NCBI GenBank assembly: GCA_004000155.1
Contig: RCSS01000481.1
Location: 1 to 23,415, forward strand
From: Tubulinosema ratisbonensis
Taxonomy: Eukaryota > Microsporidia > Tubulinosematidae
DNA length: 23,415 nucleotides
Direction of reading: 5' to 3'
How positions within the stretch are numbered: position 1 is the stretch's first letter; every line of letters starts with the position of its first letter. Below the pieces are notes generated by a model. It saw nothing but the letters and a program-made list of their open reading frames with translations, searched no databases and was not told the origin of the DNA. Made by a program: the position numbers and the translations under genes. Positions 17,164 to 23,415 of this stretch are shown here, one piece after another.

Positions 17164-19311
17164 ATGTTTTCACTCGCATACACAGCAATAAAAGACATAT
17201 CTTCCTATTTGACCAACACAGACTCATTCATAGAAGAAGAACTTACCTCAGCAAGCATCCTAAAAGATCTAAAAAGTAGATATCCTAGCAAAATAAGGCA
17301 AGGCTTGAAGAAAGTCATTTGCCTGATTCAGAAGAATAAAGATGTCTCAGAATACAAGAATGAGATATTTAAATTGTTAGACACAAGAGATATTGTGTGT
17401 AAAAGATTGATCAATTATTTTTTATTACATTTCTGTGACCAAAATGAAGAGAAAGAGCGTGTTTATGAAATTTACACAAACACACTTTTAAAAGATTTGA
17501 ATGATTTGGATGAAGAAATTAAGAATTCTGCATTAATTTTTCTGATAAATTTACAAACAAATTCTTATTTTGACTCATTTTTTAGAAAAATTAAGAAATT
17601 ACTTGAATTTGGCAGTTTAGAAAATAAAATTTATATTCTCATTTTAATAAGAGAATATTCTCAAAGAGACATTAATTTTATTGAGAAAAATGAGCTAAGT
17701 AATTTAATTTTATCTTTTTTTAAAGAAAATAATTTACAATTACAAATTTATGCTCTTCAATGCTTAAACACTTCTTTAAGTTTGTTAAATCAGCTTAGCA
17801 AAGAAGAAGTTTTAAGATTTTTTACTAAAATTTCTAATTTAAGGAAATATGATTTGTTTTACACTGCTTTAAGTGCTAGCATTAGTTCATTGATTTACTT
17901 TAAGAAATCTTTTGACTCTCAAGAAATTTCTAAAATAATTTTTATTTCTAAAGAATTACTTTCTTACAATTTTCTTACAGCCATTCTTATTTCTGATTTA
18001 CTTTTAAATATTAACAGTTCATTTGCACAAGAAATTTTAGTAAACTTAGAAAATTTCTTGTACCTAAAAAAAGAAGATTTATTTTTTTTATTGAAATTTA
18101 TTTATAAAATCATAAAAAAATATTCTCTTAATTTTGAGTGTAAAAAATACGTAATTTATGAAAAAGAAGAAATTTACTTAAAAAAAATTAAAATGTTAAT
18201 TTTAAGTTTAAAAATGAATGATTTTGCAGTAAAAGAAATTTTAAATTTAAGGAAGGACAGTGAATTAATTTTGGATGTTTTAAAATTCTGTTTAAAAAAT
18301 AAAATAAAAAATGAAGAGGTGTTTAATTTATGTGAAAAAAAGTATTTTAAGGAGAGCAATGATCTTTTTAAAATATTTGACCCTGAAAAAATAACAGAAG
18401 AAGAAACAAATGGAAAAATTAACTTTGAATCAGTCAAATTTTTATTAGACCAATTCAGAAAAGGAATCATTGAAAAGAAAGAATTATTTAAAAAATTAAC
18501 TTATTTTTCAGAATCAAACATAATTTTACATTTTAAAATACAATCTTTAATTAAAGACATAAAAGAAGAAAATTATGAACTGATTAATGAATTAATAGAC
18601 ACAAGGATTAACGGAATAAAAGAAAAACACATCTTTTTAGAAGAGAAAAGTGACATTAACTTAGAATTTCTTAAACCATTTATAGAAGCAGAAACTAAAA
18701 TAATAGAAGAAGAAGATGAGTTTGTGATAAATGAACATATAAAAGAGACAGAAGAAGTGAGAGACAATTACTGTTTTGTAGAAGAAGATTTAAAAAATAA
18801 GTTAAATTTTACAGATGAGAATGAATTTATCATAAAAAATATCACTAACATTTATTTTAGTGGTAAAATAAAATTAGTAGGAAAAATTCTTTCCTTAAAA
18901 ATACAAAGTGTAACTAAGCCATTCATAATTGATTGTTTAGAATTTAACATACAAAATCAATTAATAAAAGAAATGGGAGAAATAAAATTACAAGAAGTTA
19001 AAAAATTAAGAAATTTTAATTTAAAAATTAATAACACTTATGGTTATTCAATTAATTTTAGTTATTTAGCATTGGTACATCCTTTTAGGAGTGATATTCT
19101 GTTATTTAATGACATGTTTAACAAATTAGAAAATTATAAGATTATTTCTAAAGAAGTGATTAAATTACAAATATACGTAGTGGATAGAAAATCTTTTACT
19201 TTTTTGTTGCTTAATGAAGTATTTTTTGGTAAGATTGTTGATAACAGTGTGGTTATTAAAAGCACTGATAATGAATTGTTAAAGGATTTTGTTAAGTGTT
19301 TTAAAGAATAA
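17164..19311 (+). CDS. Adaptor-complex beta-type adaptin, probably AP-3 beta
   Basis: Large beta subunits of AP complexes link cargo and coat on Golgi/endosomal vesicles. The N-terminal 250 or so residues read as an adaptin helical solenoid: ILKDLKSRYPSKIRQGLKKV, then DTRDIVCKRLINYFLLHFCD, then LNDLDEEIKNSALIFLINLQ. This follows the AP beta pattern of repeat start, KRL..YFLL.H and 'LKDLND...IR..AL..L'. The position of the first repeat after a short N-terminal helix fits AP-3 beta better than AP-1/2 beta, but divergence is high. The central part (about 250-500) is further helices, and the last 150 residues are mixed beta/alpha and could be an ear-like domain. At 715 residues it is shorter than yeast Apl6 (about 800). 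No CCC precedes the ATG. It converges with the - strand gene pair downstream. Confidence 0.6.
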   Translation: MFSLAYTAIKDISSYLTNTDSFIEEELTSASILKDLKSRYPSKIRQGLKKVICLIQKNKDVSEYKNEIFKLLDTRDIVCKRLINYFLLHFCDQNEEKERVYEIYTNTLLKDLNDLDEEIKNSALIFLINLQTNSYFDSFFRKIKKLLEFGSLENKIYILILIREYSQRDINFIEKNELSNLILSFFKENNLQLQIYALQCLNTSLSLLNQLSKEEVLRFFTKISNLRKYDLFYTALSASISSLIYFKKSFDSQEISKIIFISKELLSYNFLTAILISDLLLNINSSFAQEILVNLENFLYLKKEDLFFLLKFIYKIIKKYSLNFECKKYVIYEKEEIYLKKIKMLILSLKMNDFAVKEILNLRKDSELILDVLKFCLKNKIKNEEVFNLCEKKYFKESNDLFKIFDPEKITEEETNGKINFESVKFLLDQFRKGIIEKKELFKKLTYFSESNIILHFKIQSLIKDIKEENYELINELIDTRINGIKEKHIFLEEKSDINLEFLKPFIEAETKIIEEEDEFVINEHIKETEEVRDNYCFVEEDLKNKLNFTDENEFIIKNITNIYFSGKIKLVGKILSLKIQSVTKPFIIDCLEFNIQNQLIKEMGEIKLQEVKKLRNFNLKINNTYGYSINFSYLALVHPFRSDILLFNDMFNKLENYKIISKEVIKLQIYVVDRKSFTFLLLNEVFFGKIVDNSVVIKSTDNELLKDFVKCFKE

Positions 19312-19715
19312 GGAAATAAATAAAAGATAAAAAAAAATATTATTTATTATTTTTAAAAAAAATAAAAAATAATATTTTTTTTTGAATTGTATTATAAAAA
19401 AAAAGATAAATGAATATTAAAGTATTCTAAAATTATATTTTTTATTTGATTTATAAATTATTTTATCTCATTATTGTAGAAAAATTTAAATAAATTTTTC
19501 TCAAAAAAATAAAAATAATAAATAAAAATTTATTATTTTTAAGCAAGAGATGTAACAACAAAAAAAGAAACAAGTTAAAATTATTAATAAGAAATTATTT
19601 ATTATATAAAGCACTCATACCTGAGAGGTACAACACTCATAATTAAAAAATTTTTTTATTTTATTTATACTTAAATGAAAAAAATATCAATTAAAAAAAA
19701 GTATTTCTTCTTTTT
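19312..19715. other. Convergent intergenic spacer
   Basis: This 404-bp A/T-rich spacer lies between the ends of two convergent genes. It holds a short hairpin TACCTGAGAGGTA at 19619-19631. Apart from AATAAA-type sequences near 19316 that could serve as a polyadenylation signal, I see nothing else. Confidence 0.5.
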
Positions 19716-20948
19716 TCATATTCCAAATTCATAAAAAATCCTTAAATCTTCTATTATACCCTTCTCATTAAACAAATCATTTCTTTCTTTATTATTTATT
19801 TTATACTTAAAAAATATTTCTTCTTTTTTCTCAGGAAAGATACTTAACTCTACTGCCATAATACTTTTAGTATATTTGCTTAACAAATAAGTATCATTTA
19901 ATAAATAACTTATTTCTATTTTACTAATCTTATTAATTATTGCTAATAAATAAAGTATTTTATCATAAAATTCTTCATCTGATTCTTCTTGTATTAAAAA
20001 AAGAACTTCTTTGTAATTTAAATTATTAATTTGTAATGCTATACATTCGTAATAATACTTTTTAAAAATATTATTTTCTTTGTATTTAGAAATAAAATAT
20101 GAAATATTTAATGATATTTTAAGAGAAAGGGTTATTAATAACTTAAGAGAATATTCATTTTCATTTTGTAATGCTAAATCATAAATGGATTGGTAATCAA
20201 AATATAAATTTTGTATGATTAATTTTTGGTAGTAATAGCATAAAATAAAATGACATTTTGTATTTTTAGAAAAATTTTGATAAAATGGGTATACCTTATT
20301 AATTTTGGAAAAATAAAAAATAATTGTAAATAAAACAAACTCATCCATTACTTTAGGGATTGTAAAATCATAATCTAAATTTAAATATGTCAAAATTAAC
20401 AAAGATCTCTCCAAATCAACATTTTTGGTAAAATTTAATTTTTTTAAAATTTCAGAAATAAACTCTTTTTCATTTTGTAATTCAAATAAAACTTCTAATC
20501 TTCTTAAATTATTTGTTTCTATCATTGATTTTGTATAAAAAAATGGATTTTCATCAAATAAATTAAGAATTTCTCTTGAAGGAAAAGAAAATTCATAAAC
20601 ATATTCTGCAAACAAATCAAAATTACTTTTACTTTTTTTGCTTAAAAATACCACTAATTCTTCTACATCTTCATTTTTATTATCCAATACAAATCTTAAC
20701 ACTTCTCTTAAATCAAAGTTATCAGAATATTTTTGTAAAACTGTCATAAATATTTTTACTACAAAAGAATTAATTTTAAATAAATGTATTATTTTTTTTA
20801 AAATAATTGATAAATTATTTTTATAAATTTCTGTTAAATCAAAATAAAAAATATTTAACAGAATGTCTAAATGAAAATCTGTAATTTTGTTTGTTTTGTT
20901 AAAAATTTCATAATAAAAATCTGTAAAATTGTTAAATTTATGTGTCAT
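19716..20948 (-). CDS. Helical protein of unknown function (downstream part of a split gene)
   Basis: The 410 residues are rich in leucine, isoleucine, phenylalanine, tyrosine and lysine, and look like a solenoid of paired helices (VVKIFMTVLQKYSDN, then LREVLRFVLDNKNEDVEELV and LRRLEVLFELQNEKEFISEI). I see no catalytic motif and do not recognise the family. The first ATG overlaps the TGA of the upstream 116-residue frame (ATGA), in the -1 frame relative to it, directly after an A7 run. There is no CCC or other start signal before this ATG. The two frames are therefore likely one gene of about 526 residues, split by a one-base homopolymer error, by mutation or by frameshifting. If not, this is the second gene of an overlapping pair. 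Confidence 0.6.
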   Translation of the reverse strand: MTHKFNNFTDFYYEIFNKTNKITDFHLDILLNIFYFDLTEIYKNNLSIILKKIIHLFKINSFVVKIFMTVLQKYSDNFDLREVLRFVLDNKNEDVEELVVFLSKKSKSNFDLFAEYVYEFSFPSREILNLFDENPFFYTKSMIETNNLRRLEVLFELQNEKEFISEILKKLNFTKNVDLERSLLILTYLNLDYDFTIPKVMDEFVLFTIIFYFSKINKVYPFYQNFSKNTKCHFILCYYYQKLIIQNLYFDYQSIYDLALQNENEYSLKLLITLSLKISLNISYFISKYKENNIFKKYYYECIALQINNLNYKEVLFLIQEESDEEFYDKILYLLAIINKISKIEISYLLNDTYLLSKYTKSIMAVELSIFPEKKEEIFFKYKINNKERNDLFNEKGIIEDLRIFYEFGI

Positions 20949-21295
20949 TTTTTTGTTAAATAAGTTAACAATTCAAATGATTTGACATTTTCATAATCTA
21001 AAAATAAAAACAAATTATCACAAAAAATACTTATTTTTTCATAAAAGCTTAGTAATTGTCTGTAACATAAATCATTACAGGTGTATAATAGGTTTATAAA
21101 ATTAGGGTTAGAGATTATTTGTTCAATTTTGTGGTTATAAATCAATGAATTAGCATTATTCTTTAGATATACGAATGATAGAAAGTTATTTTGTTTTAAC
21201 TGACACATATATTCTTCAAAGTTGTTCAACAAAACCAAATTTAATTGTTCTTCTGCCAATTCACATTTCTTTGCTCTTTCTAGTAATTCATGCAT
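20945..21295 (-). CDS. Helical protein of unknown function (upstream part of a split gene)
   Basis: The 116 residues are helical (MHELLERAKKCELAEEQLNL, then EEYMCQLKQNNFLSFVYLKN) and similar in composition to the 410-residue frame that follows. The last codons are ACA AAA AAA TGA, so the frame ends on the heptamer A AAA AAA at 20954-20948. A shift back by one base there passes straight into the next frame. The gene is divergent from the SMARCAL1-like gene, with only 51 bp between the two start codons, so they probably share a promoter region. I do not recognise the family. Confidence 0.6.
   Translation of the reverse strand: MHELLERAKKCELAEEQLNLVLLNNFEEYMCQLKQNNFLSFVYLKNNANSLIYNHKIEQIISNPNFINLLYTCNDLCYRQLLSFYEKISIFCDNLFLFLDYENVKSFELLTYLTKK
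20948..20954 (-). other. A AAA AAA slippery heptamer at the frame junction
   Basis: On the minus strand the zero frame reads ACA AAA AAA TGA and the -1 frame reads ATG ACA CAT directly afterwards. This is an exact X XXY YYZ slippery site sitting on the stop codon of the first frame. It could be a programmed site, a transcript-slippage site or just a homopolymer sequencing error. Confidence 0.6.
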
Positions 21296-21346
21296 AAATA
21301 AAATTATTTATTTTTTTTTTATAAAAAAATCTTATTTTTTTAATCC

Positions 21347-23074
21347 ATGAAGAAAAATGAAAAACCATCAGTCATTGATTTATACACTAAAAAATTAAAG
21401 GTAGAAGAACCTTCCACTTTGAAATTAGTGAATTTAGAAAATAAAGTGACAACACAAAATGTGCCATTTTACGAACAGAAAAAAAATTTAGAACCATCTA
21501 AAGAAATTCTTACTTCTAAAAAAATAACTTGTAAATTGTCAATCAATTTAAATGGCATGGTAGAAGTTTATCCTTCAAACAAACAAATTTCTTCTTTTCT
21601 TTCCACTTTTCCAAGCAAACAAACGGTTTATGAAAAGGAAAAATGGTTTTTTGAACTGTCTCTTTACAAAGAAGTAACTGATTTTTTGAAGAAAAACAAA
21701 CTTTTTTACACGGAAATACCCAAAGGTGCGTTAGTTCTGGCAAGTAAGAAATTTTCTGTTAATGAGTTTGTGTTCGAACATTCCATTTACAAAAAACTTT
21801 TACCTTTTCAGAGAGAAGGAGTGAATTTTGCTTTGAACAGAAATGGAAGAATAATTTTAGCTGATGACATGGGATTAGGTAAAACTATCCAAGCATTGGC
21901 TATCGCTTGGTATTACAAATTAGAATTTCCTTTGCTGATAATCTGTCCGGCCTCTTTACAAGATAATTGGATAGAAAGTGTAAGAATATTTTTGGAAGAG
22001 AAAGCTTTTATTTTAAAGGAAAAAAGTGACGTAAGTGATTTTATTTCTGTCATAAGTTATGACAGAGCAGCACAGTTGAGCAATATTTTGAAGCATAAAG
22101 TGATTATTGCTGATGAATGCCATTATTTAAAAAGTTCGCAGAGTAAAAGAACTAAGAATCTCTTACCAATTTTACAAAATGCGAACAGGGCAATTTTACT
22201 AAGCGGTACGCCTGCTTTAAGCAGACCTTTAGAGTTGTATCCATTGATTTGTACCATTGACAAAACTATTTTTCCTTCTTTTAATGTTTATGGGATGAGA
22301 TATTGCGATGGTAAAAAAATAAAACATTGGTTTGATTACAAAGGAAGCAGTAATTCAGAAGAGCTTTACTTTTTAATATTTAAATTTATGCTTCGCAGGA
22401 CTAAAGACGAAGTTTTGAGCGAACTTCCGCCTAAAAATAGAAGACACGTAATTTTATCCCCTGCGATAAAAGAGAAATTAGAAATAGAACAAAATGAATT
22501 GGACAAAGCTTTTGATAGCAAAGTTTCTCCATCAGTAATGCAGAAATACACAGACGCAGCAGAAGTAAAAATAGATGTTGTAAAAAAGTACATTTCTGAA
22601 ATAATAGAAAAGAAAATCAAATTTCTTGTTTTTGCTCACCACGCAGTTATGTTAAATGCTTTGGAAGAAGAGTTTAAGAAAGAGAATATTAGAATAATAA
22701 GGATAGATGGTAATACTCCTACACATTTAAGACATGAAATGTGTAACTCATTCCAAACAGACCCATCAATACAAGTAGCTTTACTTTCCTTGACAGCAGC
22801 AAATACAGGTTTAACACTTACAGAAGGAAAGATGGTTATTTTTGCAGAACTTTACTGGAATCCTGGCACAATGTTACAAGCAGAAGACAGAGTACACAGA
22901 ATAGGACAAAAAAGCTGTGTTGACATTCATTATTTAGTTGCTAGAAATACCATTGATGAATATGTTTGGCCTAAATTAATTAAAAAATTAAGTGTATTGG
23001 AAAGTTTAGGTATACAAAATAACCAATTAAAGAATGTTAAGAAGGAAGGTGATAATTTTAAAATTGGTAAATAA
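21347..23074 (+). CDS. SMARCAL1/HARP-type SNF2 annealing helicase
   Basis: SMARCAL1-type enzymes use ATP to rewind RPA-coated single-stranded DNA and remodel stalled replication forks. The N-terminal region (about 65-130) matches a HARP domain: VYPSNKQISSFLSTFPSKQT, then KWFFELSLYKEVTDFLKKN. The SNF2 core follows with FQREGVNFALNRNGRIILAD, Walker A DDMGLGKT at about 174, ICPASLQDNW, the DEAH-type box as DECH at about 256, LLSGTP, and the LYFLIFKFMLRRTKDEVLSE stretch. The second lobe ends LSLTAANTGLTL and QAEDRVHRIGQ at about 511. At 575 residues it is shorter than human SMARCAL1 (954), mainly by loss of the N-terminus. I do not see the RPA-binding motif. CC lies directly before the ATG (AATCCATG). 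Confidence 0.9.
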   Translation: MKKNEKPSVIDLYTKKLKVEEPSTLKLVNLENKVTTQNVPFYEQKKNLEPSKEILTSKKITCKLSINLNGMVEVYPSNKQISSFLSTFPSKQTVYEKEKWFFELSLYKEVTDFLKKNKLFYTEIPKGALVLASKKFSVNEFVFEHSIYKKLLPFQREGVNFALNRNGRIILADDMGLGKTIQALAIAWYYKLEFPLLIICPASLQDNWIESVRIFLEEKAFILKEKSDVSDFISVISYDRAAQLSNILKHKVIIADECHYLKSSQSKRTKNLLPILQNANRAILLSGTPALSRPLELYPLICTIDKTIFPSFNVYGMRYCDGKKIKHWFDYKGSSNSEELYFLIFKFMLRRTKDEVLSELPPKNRRHVILSPAIKEKLEIEQNELDKAFDSKVSPSVMQKYTDAAEVKIDVVKKYISEIIEKKIKFLVFAHHAVMLNALEEEFKKENIRIIRIDGNTPTHLRHEMCNSFQTDPSIQVALLSLTAANTGLTLTEGKMVIFAELYWNPGTMLQAEDRVHRIGQKSCVDIHYLVARNTIDEYVWPKLIKKLSVLESLGIQNNQLKNVKKEGDNFKIGK

Positions 23075-23122
23075 AACACAATTATGATNNNAAAAATTAT
23101 TTTAAATAAACTATGATTCATT

Positions 23123-23282
23123 TTTTAATGTAAATTTTGAGATATACCTAAGTATGGGAAACATATTTTACCGTATGTTTCCGTCGACTAGGTATAAATA
23201 CTCTCAAAAGAAGATATAGCGAAAAGATATCCGTATGGATTCACATCCCTAGGCAACAAAAAAAAATTTTAATTTAAATTTT
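23123..23282 (+). mobile_element. SINE-like repeat copy 5, longest form
   Basis: The element spans about 23139-23266. It begins GATATACCTAAGTATGGGAA and ends CATCCCTAGGCAACA plus an A9-type tail. At its 5' end GGAAACATA pairs with TATGTTTCC around loop TTTTACCG, and the outer arms TATACCTA and TAGGTATA also pair perfectly. Flanks 23123-23138 and 23267-23282 match at 15 of 16 positions. They are low-complexity (TTTTAAT, then TAAATTTT), so this duplication is weaker evidence than in copies 1 and 3. It lies about 65 bp after the stop of the SMARCAL1-like gene. Confidence 0.75.
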
Positions 23283-23415
23283 TCTTAAGTTAAAATTAGA
23301 AGTATTTTTTTATATTTAAAATAGAATTTGTATTTTTATGATTTATTCATTTCTAAAATATTTTAAAGAAATAAATTAATAAATTATTAAATTTATAGAT
23401 ATAATCATAAATAAC

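Noticed and set aside
19619..19631. TACCTGAGAGGTA palindrome as a regulatory site
   Set aside because: It is a single short palindrome between convergent gene ends with no second occurrence. It is noted but not called.

Overview
The window looks like a piece of a large, AT-rich, transposon-containing microsporidian genome. The evidence is compact intronless eukaryotic genes (ribosomal protein uL18/RPL5, TFIIF beta, a Doa10/MARCH6-type RING-CH ligase, an AP-complex beta-type adaptin, a SMARCAL1-type SNF2 enzyme), proteins shorter than yeast or animal homologues, very high A+T, and a CCC-like signal 1-5 nt upstream of several start codons, as described for microsporidia. I cannot name the species. 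Unlike the most compact microsporidia, this one has long gene-free tracts and repeats.

Layout. Bases 1-1402 hold a decayed PIF/Harbinger DNA transposon: a DDE transposase on + (open at the left edge, frameshifted near its end) and, convergent to it on -, a broken Myb/SANT-like second gene. Bases 1403-4393 are gene-free. From 4394 to 14698 all seven genes are on -: two unrecognised proteins (4394-5110 and 5257-5826), the RING-CH membrane ligase, TFIIF beta, an NAD(P)HX epimerase, a protein with a divergent FHA domain, 16-residue repeats and AT-hooks, and RPL5. Bases 14699-17163 carry a long imperfect inverted repeat, a tRNA-Lys(CUU) with several broken pairs and two copies of a short repeat. 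Then come an AP-3-beta-like adaptin (+), two overlapping - reading frames joined at an A7 slippery site, and a SMARCAL1-like annealing helicase (+).

The most novel signal is a family of five short non-coding repeats (9308, 9535, 15021 on -, 16731, 23139). They share a 3' end CGTATGGATTTCCCATCC then CTAGGCAACA plus an A-rich tail. Two copies are flanked by perfect 12-13 bp target-site duplications and are truncated at the 5' end, and longer copies begin with a conserved hairpin. This is the signature of a SINE-like retroposon of about 125 bp, with no tRNA-type promoter that I can see.

The genes do not form one pathway. They are housekeeping functions: translation, transcription, ER protein degradation, vesicle traffic, NAD(P)H repair, fork repair and possibly chromosome structure. 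The repeats occupy the intergenic spaces, and copies lie upstream of TFIIF beta and RPL5 and downstream of the SMARCAL1-like gene.
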